Below are positions 52,078-60,248 of a DNA stretch of 64,000 nucleotides, piece by piece. A program made the translations under genes and the position numbers. The stretch is from Blastocatellia bacterium (GTDB lineage: Bacteria > Acidobacteriota > Blastocatellia > Chloracidobacteriales > Chloracidobacteriaceae): assembly GCA_019695185.1 (NCBI GenBank), contig JAIBAN010000024.1, positions 23,362 through 87,361 of the forward strand, given 5' to 3'. The first letter of the stretch is position 1. Each line of letters opens with the position of its first letter. Under the pieces are notes generated by a model, which was not told where the DNA came from, searched no databases, and was given only the letters and a program-made list of their open reading frames with translations.

Positions 52078-52127
52078 TCAACGCTTCAGATGGTTCGAAA
52101 GTCCAGAGAAAAGGAGAGTTTGCTTCA

Positions 52128-55100
52128 ATGAATAACACGCTCAAACATCTGGCTGTTACAGTCGGGGATGCGTGGCGACACGGGCGCGCAGTGGTTGCGT
52201 GGACATTCGTCCCGTATTTCCTGGCTTGTGCTCTGTGCCTGTGGCCGGCAACGGCCTGGGGACAATCGGCAACCGGTACCATTCGGGGTACGACAACCGA
52301 CCCCCAGGGTGCCGTCATTGCCGGAGCGACTGTCACTGTCAGTAACGAAGAAACCGGGATCAGTCGGGAAGTCACTTCGAGTGAGTCCGGTGATTTTGTC
52401 GTGACCTTGCTGCCCCCAGGCAAATACCGGGTCGAAGTTAAAGCCGAAGGGTTCAAGCAATTTACCCTCGACAATGTACCGGTCCGCATCACGGAAACGA
52501 CCGAAGTCTCAGCCAAACTCGAAGTAGGTACCGGCAGTACGGAAATCGTCAACGTCTCAGGCGAAGCCCCGTTGGTCAACACAACCGGGGCCGGCGGCGG
52601 ACGGGTGGTGGAAGAACGCAGCCTGCGGCAATTGCCGCTGCCGACGCGGAACTTCCAGCAGATTCTGACGCTTTCCGCCGGAACGTCGAGCAACATTACC
52701 AACACCTCGGAAGTTGGACGCGGCGACACCGCCATCAACGTCAACGGCCAACGCACCACCAGTAATTCGGTGCTCATCAATGGAATTGACGCCAACTCCA
52801 TCGGAACCGGCTCGACGCCCAACCTGGCGGTGCCAGCGACGGATTCATTGCAGGAATTCATCGTCCAGACCAGTCAGTTTGATGCTTCGCAAGGGCGGAA
52901 TGCAGGCGGCATCGTGGCAGCAGTGACCAAATCAGGCACCAACGAATACCACGGAAATGCCTATTATTTCCTGCGCCGCACCGGCCTCAATGCAAACAAT
53001 TTCTTCCTCAACGCCCAGGGTTCAGGTCGTCCCACCAATGACCGCAACCAGTTTGGTGGCACCTTTGGCGGGCCGATTGTGAAGAACAAAGTGTTTTTCT
53101 TCGGTTCCTATCAAGGCACCCGCGAAACCAACGGGACCTCACTCATCAACAGTCTCTCAGTGGTGGGAACTCCGCCGGATTTGACCGATGACCGGTCACT
53201 CACCCGGTTGGCCGCGCTTTCCAAGGCACGGGTTCCGCTTTTCCAAGGGTTTGTCAACCCGGTGGCAATTCGGTTGCTCCAGGCCAAACTGCCGGATGGT
53301 TCCTATGTGATTCCCTCCGGAAATGGCCGGACGGCCCGGATTCTGCAATCCAAGTCAACTTTTGACGAGGACCAGTTCAATGCCAACCTGGACGTTCAGG
53401 TGACCAACGCCAACCGCCTCACCGGAAAATTCTTCTTTGCCAACAACTCGACCCTGCAAGGGTTGTTCAGCCAATTCGGGTTGGGCAACGTGGGTCAGAC
53501 ACCGGGATACCCGGCAGACCAAACGGCGAACAACCGCTTCCTTTCCATCGTGGATACGCATGTGTTTGCCAACTCGATGGTGAATGAAGCCCGGTTCGGC
53601 TACAATGCCATTCCCACAACCTCCAAACCAGACATCCCGATTTCGGCAGCCTCAGTGGGAATCAACAATCCGGTGGGAGCCAACTTCCCCGGCATTCCAG
53701 CCATTACCATCACCAACCAGTTTACGATTGGCCCTTCGGTCTTTCAGTCGAGTGACAACCAGGCTGATACCCTGAGCTTTGGTGACACCTTGTCCTGGAC
53801 CAAAGGCAGCCATTCCATGAAGTTCGGCGGTGAATACCGGCGCAACCGGGTGCGGTTGCTCTTTGACGTGGCTGGCAATGGGGCGATTATCTTCACGGGT
53901 GCAGTGGCCGCCGGATTGCCGGCTGGTGCGATTACCGCCCGCGATGCCTTTTCGGAATTCCTGGTCGCCACCACGACTGGTTCCAACGGGGCTCCTTTTG
54001 GATTGCCGGCCATTGTTTCGATTATTGGACCAGGTGGTGCAAACGCCAAAGTCAAATCCAACGACTATGCTTTCTTCTTCCAGGATGACTGGAAGGTCAA
54101 TAACCGGCTGACCCTCAACCTGGGCCTCCGGTATGACTACTATGGACCGTTTACGGAAAGCAAAGGCCGGTTTGTGACCTTTGATGATACGGTTCCGGGT
54201 GCTGGCAAGGTTGGCACCTTCACTGGATTCTTCCAGGCTGGAAACGGCAACCTGGCCAATATTCCCAAACTGCGAGATTCGCTGGTGGAACCGGACCGCA
54301 ACAATTTCGGACCGCGTTTTGGCTTCGCCCTTCGCCCGTTTGATACCAACAAATTTGTGGTGCGTGGTGGTTACGGCGTCTACTTCGACCGTTCGAATGC
54401 CCGTGCCGCCAACAACCAGGGTATCAGCTTCCCGAACTACACGCTGGCCAATATCATTTCATTCCTGACTCCAACGAATCCGGCCCGATTTGAAAATCCT
54501 TTCGTGCAGATTCCGGGAATCAGTGCCTTTCCGCTTAACACAGGCAATCGGACCGTGTTCCCAACCGGCGGCCTGACCCCTGTTTTTGGTGGCCGTGGCG
54601 TTCAGGTGCAGGGGATTTATCCTGACATCCATGCCACCACCACTCCTTACATTCAGCAATACTCACTTGGGTTCCAGTGGGAAATCATCCGCGACACCCA
54701 GTTGGAAATTGCTTATGTCGGTTCAGTCGGACGGAAACTTTCCCGGCTCCGCAACGCCAACCAGGTGCGGGGTCCGAACCTGATTGGTTCCTCACCATTC
54801 TTCCCGGCTCTGTCGGAAATCGCCACCCAAGGGTTTGGCGTGTTCCTGACCGCCAACACGGCAAAATCGAACTATCATTCGCTGCAATTGAGTGTGACAC
54901 GGCGGCTGGCCAACGGACTGCAAGGTTTGCTGGCGTACACCTATTCACACGCAATTGACGAATATTCCGGACAACTTTCATCTGCCGGGACGAGCGACGT
55001 TTCCGCCGATTTCGGCAACCAGTCCACCTTCCGGGGCAACCGGGCGTCGGCTGATTTTGATCGTCGGCACCGGGTGGTTGTGAGCTTTGTCTACGATTTA

Positions 55101-55595
55101 CCAAAAGCCTACAAAGGTGACGCGCAAATCGGGAAACAGCTCTTCAACAACTGGCAGGTGTCAGGTGTGTTCACCGGCCAAGTCGGAACGCCGTTCAGCG
55201 TTATTTCGAGCGGTGCCTTCTTTGACCCGTCGCGGGCTTCTTACGCTTCCGGCTTTACCGGCAGCGCGGCTTTGGCCGGACCGGACAAAGAACGGTTGAA
55301 CCGGTATTTCAACACTGCCGCTTTTGTGCCATCATCGGGAGCAGGAAACTTTGGCAACACGGGCCGCAACATTCTGCGCGGACCGGGTCAGGTCAACACT
55401 GACCTGTCACTCGTCAAGTTCTTCCCGATTTCGGAACAAAAACGGATTGAATTCCGCACGGAATTCTTCAATGCGTTCAACTCAACGAACTTTGCCAACC
55501 CGGTCAATGTTCGCGCCAATGCGAACTTTGGCCGCATCCTGCAAACCTCAACCGGTCCCCGGCTGATTCAGTTTGCCTTCAAGTTCAGCTTCTAA
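52128..55595 (+). CDS. Oar-like TonB-dependent receptor
   Basis: 1155 residues from the ATG at 52128 (AAGGAG about 12 bases upstream). A long basic N-region and hydrophobic signal (PYFLACALCLWPATAWGQ) precede a carboxypeptidase-regulatory-like domain (GTIRGTTTDPQGAVIAGATV), a plug-like region (SLRQLPLPTRNFQQILTLSA and FDASQGRNAGGIVAAVTKSG), and a beta barrel to the end. The final residue is Phe (FAFKFSF), the usual outer-membrane insertion signal. This is the large acidobacterial/myxobacterial Oar type. Its ligand is unknown. A perfect terminator follows. Confidence 0.94.
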   Translation: MNNTLKHLAVTVGDAWRHGRAVVAWTFVPYFLACALCLWPATAWGQSATGTIRGTTTDPQGAVIAGATVTVSNEETGISREVTSSESGDFVVTLLPPGKYRVEVKAEGFKQFTLDNVPVRITETTEVSAKLEVGTGSTEIVNVSGEAPLVNTTGAGGGRVVEERSLRQLPLPTRNFQQILTLSAGTSSNITNTSEVGRGDTAINVNGQRTTSNSVLINGIDANSIGTGSTPNLAVPATDSLQEFIVQTSQFDASQGRNAGGIVAAVTKSGTNEYHGNAYYFLRRTGLNANNFFLNAQGSGRPTNDRNQFGGTFGGPIVKNKVFFFGSYQGTRETNGTSLINSLSVVGTPPDLTDDRSLTRLAALSKARVPLFQGFVNPVAIRLLQAKLPDGSYVIPSGNGRTARILQSKSTFDEDQFNANLDVQVTNANRLTGKFFFANNSTLQGLFSQFGLGNVGQTPGYPADQTANNRFLSIVDTHVFANSMVNEARFGYNAIPTTSKPDIPISAASVGINNPVGANFPGIPAITITNQFTIGPSVFQSSDNQADTLSFGDTLSWTKGSHSMKFGGEYRRNRVRLLFDVAGNGAIIFTGAVAAGLPAGAITARDAFSEFLVATTTGSNGAPFGLPAIVSIIGPGGANAKVKSNDYAFFFQDDWKVNNRLTLNLGLRYDYYGPFTESKGRFVTFDDTVPGAGKVGTFTGFFQAGNGNLANIPKLRDSLVEPDRNNFGPRFGFALRPFDTNKFVVRGGYGVYFDRSNARAANNQGISFPNYTLANIISFLTPTNPARFENPFVQIPGISAFPLNTGNRTVFPTGGLTPVFGGRGVQVQGIYPDIHATTTPYIQQYSLGFQWEIIRDTQLEIAYVGSVGRKLSRLRNANQVRGPNLIGSSPFFPALSEIATQGFGVFLTANTAKSNYHSLQLSVTRRLANGLQGLLAYTYSHAIDEYSGQLSSAGTSDVSADFGNQSTFRGNRASADFDRRHRVVVSFVYDLPKAYKGDAQIGKQLFNNWQVSGVFTGQVGTPFSVISSGAFFDPSRASYASGFTGSAALAGPDKERLNRYFNTAAFVPSSGAGNFGNTGRNILRGPGQVNTDLSLVKFFPISEQKRIEFRTEFFNAFNSTNFANPVNVRANANFGRILQTSTGPRLIQFAFKFSF

Positions 55596-55608
55596 ACCGA
55601 ATTCCCAT

Positions 55609-55637
55609 CTGAAGGTGAAAGGTTCTTTCACCTTCAG
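55609..55637 (+). terminator. Terminator of the TonB receptor gene
   Basis: CTGAAGGTGAAAG pairs with CTTTCACCTTCAG, a perfect 13 bp stem with a GTT loop, 13 bases after the stop. There is no T-run, but the stem is very stable. Confidence 0.8.
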
Positions 55638-55892
55638 GCAATTCGACTCAACCCGTCCAGGCTGTTCATACAACCTGGGCGGGTTTTGCGTTTCCCTCCA
55701 AAAAATTGCGGAACAATCTGACGTTCCTGCCGTCCAACCCCTCATTGGTCAACGTGCGGTCGAAGCCATTCCACGCCCAATGGTTTTACCGCGTGGGAGA
55801 ATACGCAACACAGTCACCCTGAACTGTGGTTTCACCTCCTGAAACCAGCCAAAACCAGATAACCGCCACCTTCCCCCAATGGAGGTTGTTCC

Positions 55893-57734
55893 ATGCCGGA
55901 ATTCCAGATTCGGACCGAAACCCTGCCCGCCCGTTGTGAAATCTGCCACCAAGCCGATGCGTTCGACCCTGAAACCAATCGCTGTCAACGGTGTCAGACG
56001 GTGGCGGAGCAGCACAATTCCCGATTACGCTTCCCTGCCCGCACCATCCAAAACTGGCAGATGTGGGGTGACAAACTGCCATTCAATCGGAATCCGGTCC
56101 AATTCGGCTGGTACGGCGGCGTGCTTCTGGCCAGTCCGGTGGCAGCCATTCTTTCCTTTGGACTTCTCTATGAGTTTGAATATGAGCTTTTTCGCCACGC
56201 CCCCTGGTTGCTGTTCATGAGCCTGATTGGGTTGTGGGCAATGCTGACGGCTGGTGTTGGTTCCCTTTGCGCCACCCTGGTATGGCTGGCGGTGAATCGG
56301 TATGTGCGAGCCGACAAACCATTGCCCTCCTCCTATCGACAGATTTCATTGCGCATGTCATTGCACCTGCTGGGAATTGCGTTCCTCAGCCTGCTTGGTT
56401 CCCGGATGGTGGCGATGTCATTGTATACACCCCATAAGCTACATTCGGGATTCAAGGTGGTGGACCCAAACCTGGAAACCTTGGGGCAGTCTGGAATTCA
56501 ATTTCCTCCGCATGACCTGGACTCGCTTTTTGAGATTGTCAGCGGAAGCGGTCAAAGCGAAGCCATTTCCACTCTCTTATTTGTGGGAGTTTCAGCCGAA
56601 GCCAAAGAAAAAGCCCTGATTCGTGCCGCCGCACAAGGTGACACACAAACCGTGGGTCTGTTGCTGGCCAAAGGGATTCCCGTTCCCAACGATTGTGAAC
56701 AAATACATACTATCGTTTCCCTGGGAATGGTCTACCTGGGGCATGGCTGTGATGGAAAAGAACAGCTCCAGTTGGAAATCTGTCGGAAGGACCATCCCCT
56801 GGTTCTGGCAGCCCAAAATGGCCACCTTGAGGTTGTCAAATTATTACTCGAAAAAACCATCAGAAACACATTTCGGGAAGCAGCTCTGGTTTCAGCCATC
56901 CAGAAAAACCAAATGGCGGTTGTGCAGTTTTTGCTGGAGCGCAATATTAATGTGAATGGTCGGGGGCTTGATTATGAAACACCAATCATGGCGGCGTCCC
57001 GCCAGGGAAACCTGAAACTGGTCAAACAACTGCACCAACTGGGGGCCGACCTCAATGGCGGGAATTATCATTGCGAAACGGCTCTTTCCCGAGCCCTGGA
57101 GCACAACCAGACTGAAATCGTTCAATACCTGCTTGCATCCGGTGCCACCGCCAACCCCAGCACAATTGCCCAAGGGCCATCCCCGCTCAAAGTTGCGTTT
57201 GATACGCTCAACACCCCTATGGTGCGCCTGCTTTTGCAACATAACGCCAGACTCCTGAAAGGTGAGGACCAAACTGCTTTGGTCGCTCAGGCTGTCAGAA
57301 AAAGTGACCATGAACTGGTTGCCATGATGCTTGACTATGGGCTCAGTGCAAGTCAACCGGACCACTTTGAAACTCCGCTCGGAATTGCCGCCCATCAGGG
57401 TGATATCACCATGGTCAAGCTGTTGTTGGCACATAAGGCAGCTCAAGAACCATCTCCCCACCAATGTATAAACGAGGTGCAAGAAGCAATCCTGGGTGGC
57501 AACGTGGAAATTGCCCTGCTTTTGGAAGGGAAACGCGGCTCTATCAAAACAGACGGCAAATTTCTGCTGGCAACGGTGGCAAACCAGGGCAACTATGAAA
57601 TGGTCAAGCTCCTGTTGGAGAAAGGAGTGCCGCCGAATATTCCCGATACAAACGGCGTGACGGCATTCCATTATGCCCAGCAGAAGGGTGACCAACGGCT
57701 CCTTCACATTCTGACGCCAACCCAAGCCAAATAA
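55893..57734 (+). CDS. Zinc-ribbon, multi-pass membrane protein with ankyrin repeats
   Basis: 613 residues; GGAGG seven bases before the ATG. Zinc ribbon RCEICHQADAFDPETNRCQR (C15, C18, C31, C34), the same module as in cassette genes 1 and 5. Then three to four membrane helices (about 70-175: GVLLASPVAAILSFGLLYEF, LFMSLIGLWAMLTAGVGSLC). From about 240 onwards at least ten ankyrin units of the form D..TPL..A...G...VKLLL (NGHLEVVKLLLEKTIR, RQGNLKLVKQLHQLGADLNG). Ankyrins mediate protein contacts. The zinc ribbon and ankyrins lie on opposite ends. No pilin-like end. Function unknown. Confidence 0.85.
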   Translation: MPEFQIRTETLPARCEICHQADAFDPETNRCQRCQTVAEQHNSRLRFPARTIQNWQMWGDKLPFNRNPVQFGWYGGVLLASPVAAILSFGLLYEFEYELFRHAPWLLFMSLIGLWAMLTAGVGSLCATLVWLAVNRYVRADKPLPSSYRQISLRMSLHLLGIAFLSLLGSRMVAMSLYTPHKLHSGFKVVDPNLETLGQSGIQFPPHDLDSLFEIVSGSGQSEAISTLLFVGVSAEAKEKALIRAAAQGDTQTVGLLLAKGIPVPNDCEQIHTIVSLGMVYLGHGCDGKEQLQLEICRKDHPLVLAAQNGHLEVVKLLLEKTIRNTFREAALVSAIQKNQMAVVQFLLERNINVNGRGLDYETPIMAASRQGNLKLVKQLHQLGADLNGGNYHCETALSRALEHNQTEIVQYLLASGATANPSTIAQGPSPLKVAFDTLNTPMVRLLLQHNARLLKGEDQTALVAQAVRKSDHELVAMMLDYGLSASQPDHFETPLGIAAHQGDITMVKLLLAHKAAQEPSPHQCINEVQEAILGGNVEIALLLEGKRGSIKTDGKFLLATVANQGNYEMVKLLLEKGVPPNIPDTNGVTAFHYAQQKGDQRLLHILTPTQAK

Positions 57735-57796
57735 CCGCCACTTCTCTTAAACCGAGGCTGCCTTTCTTACCTCATGAGGTAACGGAGGTTCATTCC

Positions 57797-58075
57797 CCCG
57801 TTAATAAACAGGTTCGCTATGAAATCTTCAGATTGCTGTTATCCCAGGTGAAAACCCTCAACCAAACAAATAAAGACGGACACACTCCGCTCCTCTGCCT
57901 GATTTGGTCAATCCCGGAATGGGAGCAGATTGATTACGATACCGTTCAACTCTTGCTGGACAAAGGGGCGGAGGTAAATGTAAAAGGGACAGATGGTTTG
58001 ACTGCTTTGGGCTATGCAGAAGGCTGTGGCAATCAAAAACTCGTCCGGATGCTCAAAAAAGCCGGAGCCAGATAG
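57797..58075 (+). pseudogene. Ankyrin fragment
   Basis: The frame reads VNKQVRYEIFRLLLSQVKTL, then NQTNKDGHTPLLCLIW, then VQLLLDKGAEVNVKGTDGLT, two ankyrin units, and stops at 58073-58075. No start codon with a Shine-Dalgarno is present (only a TTG at 57833 and GTG at 57848), and it is in a different frame from the ankyrin gene 60 bp upstream. I regard it as the decayed end of a second ankyrin gene or a frame-shifted tail. It is similar in kind to the upstream repeats but not obviously a copy of one. Confidence 0.6.
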
Positions 58076-58120
58076 CCCGTTCATTCCAGTTTACGATTTC
58101 AACCAAGAGGGGGAACAGCC

Positions 58121-59347
58121 GTGACCGAGACATCCACTCGACCACTTACCGTGGTCTGTCTGGCAAGTTATTTCAAAGGTGCCGAATTCATCAGCGAATG
58201 CAAGGAACAAGGCTGCCAGGTTATCCTGGTTACCAAGGAAAAACTTTTGAGCGAAGACTGGCCGCGCGAATCGCTCGACAGCATCATCAGCGTCCCTGAC
58301 AACGCCAATCCGGAACTTTTCATTCATACCGTCACCCAGCTTGCCCGGCCCAATAAAGTGGACCGGATTGTGGCCCTCGAAGAATTCGACGTGGTGACCG
58401 CCGCGCTCATCCGCGAACACCTGCGAATTCCGGGCATGGGCAGCACCACTGCCCGCAATTTCCGCGACAAGCTCGCCATGCGGGTGCTGGCGCATGAAGC
58501 CGGCGTGCCGGTCCCGGATTTTGTCCATGTGCTCAACTATGAGGAACTGGACAGTTACATGAAGCGGATTCCGGCTCCCTGGGTGATGAAACCACGGGCC
58601 GACGTTTCGGCCATTGGCATCAAGAAAATGCATGACTCGGAACAGGTCTGGCGCATGATTGACGTGCTGGACGCCCGCGAATCGCTGCTCGAACGTTCCT
58701 CCTATTACCTGCTCGAACGCTTTGTGGCAGGCGATGTCTATCACGTGGATTCGCTCGTCGAGGGCGGCGAAGTGCTTTTTGCCGGGGTCAATAAATACGG
58801 ACGGCCTCCGATGAACGTGGCCCATGACGGAGGCGTCTTCATCACCCATACCCTGGAATACGACTCGGACGAATACAACAAGTTGCAGGAAGTCAACCGC
58901 AAGCTCATCAAGGGTCTGGGATTGGTGCGCGGAGCCACCCACGCCGAATTCATCAAGAGCAGCGAAGACGGCCAGTTTTACTTCCTGGAAATTGCTTCGC
59001 GGGTGGGCGGGGCCTACATAGCCGAAACACTGGCGGCGGCCTCCGACATCAATATCTGGCACGAATGGGCCACGATTGAAATCCTGCGGGGTGAAAAGCC
59101 CTATGAGTTGCCCCCCTTCCGCCGCGAATATGCCGGGGTTGCCCTGTCGCTGGCCAAGCAGGAATGGCCCGATACGTCAACCTTTAACGACCCGGAAATC
59201 TGTTATCGGGTCAACAAGCGGCATCACGTCGGCTTGATTGTCAAATCGCCCAGCCTGCCCAGAGTGATGGAACTGCTGGCTGATTACAAAGCCCGGTTTG
59301 AACGTGATTACTGTGCCGTCCAACCGGTGCCGGATAGGCCTGAATAA
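58121..59347 (+). CDS. ATP-grasp domain ligase
   Basis: 408 residues from a GTG with GAGGGGG upstream. The ATP-grasp core is visible: RNFRDKLAMRVLAHEAGVPV (pre-grasp), PWVMKPRADVSAIGI with the ATP Lys, LLERFVAGDVYHVDSLV with the clamp Glu, and HAEFIKSSEDGQFYFLEIAS with two metal-binding acids, then RVGGAY. It would ligate a carboxylate to an amine or thiol at the expense of ATP, as in carbamoyl-phosphate-type or peptide ligases. It resembles the phosphoribosylglycinamide/carbamoyl phosphate group, but no purine gene is nearby, so the substrate is unknown. Confidence 0.9.
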   Translation: MTETSTRPLTVVCLASYFKGAEFISECKEQGCQVILVTKEKLLSEDWPRESLDSIISVPDNANPELFIHTVTQLARPNKVDRIVALEEFDVVTAALIREHLRIPGMGSTTARNFRDKLAMRVLAHEAGVPVPDFVHVLNYEELDSYMKRIPAPWVMKPRADVSAIGIKKMHDSEQVWRMIDVLDARESLLERSSYYLLERFVAGDVYHVDSLVEGGEVLFAGVNKYGRPPMNVAHDGGVFITHTLEYDSDEYNKLQEVNRKLIKGLGLVRGATHAEFIKSSEDGQFYFLEIASRVGGAYIAETLAAASDINIWHEWATIEILRGEKPYELPPFRREYAGVALSLAKQEWPDTSTFNDPEICYRVNKRHHVGLIVKSPSLPRVMELLADYKARFERDYCAVQPVPDRPE

Positions 59348-59352
59348 AAACC

Positions 59353-59507
59353 GGGTTCAGGGTTCAGGGTTCAGGGTTCAGGGTTTTTCTTGGTCAGAAG
59401 TCAAAAGTAAAACCTAACGACCCTGAGCTTGGTTTTCAGTTCTACCTCTGCAATTCACACTCCTCGTTCAAAAACCCTGAACCCTGAACCCTGAACCCTG
59501 GACCCTA
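59353..59507. repeat. Paired heptamer-array dyad (GGGTTCA / CTGAACC)
   Basis: GGGTTCA x4 (59353-59383) and ACCCTGA/CCCTGGA x5 (59469-59507) flank an 85 bp core unrelated to the 7.9 kb core. It lies between the ligase and pgpA. Confidence 0.9.
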
Positions 59508-59512
59508 AAAAA

Positions 59513-60082
59513 ATGCGTCTCAAAAAAACCCATACCCCTGCCGACGAACGCCCTCTGGTTCCGCCGAAAACTCCGCTTGATTATGTGGCACTGGTGATTG
59601 CGACCGGGCTCCTGAGTGGCTATTCGCCGATTGCACCGGGAACAGCAGGCTCGGCGGTGGCGGCTGTCTTGTATTTTGTTGCGGCCAAAACCGGCATCTT
59701 CGCACCGTTTTCCCCTGCCTCAACCTTGCCTCTGCTTATCGTGATTATGGTGGTTTCCTATGTCGGGGTCTGGGCGGCTTCCCTGGCCGAAGGCTTTTTT
59801 GGAAAAAAAGACCCCGGCCACGTCGTGGTGGACGAAGTGGCCGGGCAATTGATTACCTATCTGTTTCTGCCTCTCCTGCCCAAATTGGCTCACATCAACT
59901 GGGGCTTGGAGGCCTGGGTGGTGATTGGCTTCTTTGTTTTTCGTGCCTTTGACATCATCAAACCGTATCCGGTCCGGAGACTTGAAGCCCTCAAAGGCGG
60001 CCTTGGAATTATGGCTGATGACATTCTGGCCGGTATTCAGGGAGCCATCCTCATGTTGGCGATGGGAAGCCTCTTTTATTAA
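59513..60082 (+). CDS. pgpA: Phosphatidylglycerophosphatase A
   Basis: 189 residues, the usual length. IAPGTAGSAVAAVLYF and KKDPGHVVVDEVAGQLITYL are the two PgpA hallmarks, carrying the catalytic acidic residues; FRAFDIIKPYPVRRLEALKG and GGLGIMADDILAGIQGAILM follow. Four membrane segments. It removes phosphate from phosphatidylglycerophosphate to make phosphatidylglycerol. The start ATG at 59513 comes right after the right heptamer array (AACCCTGGACCCTAAAAAA) with no Shine-Dalgarno. Confidence 0.95.
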   Translation: MRLKKTHTPADERPLVPPKTPLDYVALVIATGLLSGYSPIAPGTAGSAVAAVLYFVAAKTGIFAPFSPASTLPLLIVIMVVSYVGVWAASLAEGFFGKKDPGHVVVDEVAGQLITYLFLPLLPKLAHINWGLEAWVVIGFFVFRAFDIIKPYPVRRLEALKGGLGIMADDILAGIQGAILMLAMGSLFY

Positions 60083-60245
60083 GGACTGAGGACTGAGGAC
60101 TGAGGACTGAGGACTGAGGACTGAGCTTTCACTCTGGTGAAACTTTACCCCTTTTGAACATGAGCACTCAGACAAAAAAGTTCTCAGTCCTCAGTCCTCA
60201 GTCCTCAGTCCTCAGTCCTTGCAAAGCCCTCAGTCCTCAGTCCTG
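60083..60245. repeat. Paired heptamer-array dyad (GGACTGA / TCAGTCC)
   Basis: Six GGACTGA units directly after the pgpA stop (60083-60126) and a right side of TCAGTCC arrays in two blocks (60181-60220, 60228-60244). The core of about 55 bp is A/T-rich. It lies between pgpA and the convergent BNR gene. Confidence 0.92.
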
Positions 60246-60248
60246 AAG

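Larger units (their letters stand above)
51811..52127. other. Leader region of the TonB receptor gene
   Basis: 317 bp with no gene. It holds the ATTCCCAAA/TTTGGGAAT dyad and the multi-stem element listed separately. The upstream half is A/T-rich and could hold promoters (for example TTGACTGTTTATCCC near 51911), but no clean -10 was found. Confidence 0.6.

Noticed and set aside
51978..52127. N-terminal extension of the TonB receptor by 50 codons
   Set aside because: The added residues overlap the multi-stem leader, have no signal-peptide role and the ATG at 52128 has its own AAGGAG.
55893..58075. A single ankyrin gene broken by a sequencing frameshift near 57.73 kb
   Set aside because: The upstream gene ends with a natural-looking tail and the bases between show no ankyrin pattern in any frame, so a separate fragment is more likely, though not excluded.
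58091..59062. A 323-codon minus-strand open frame opposite the ATP-grasp ligase
   Set aside because: The ligase motifs on the plus strand are intact and the antisense has none.
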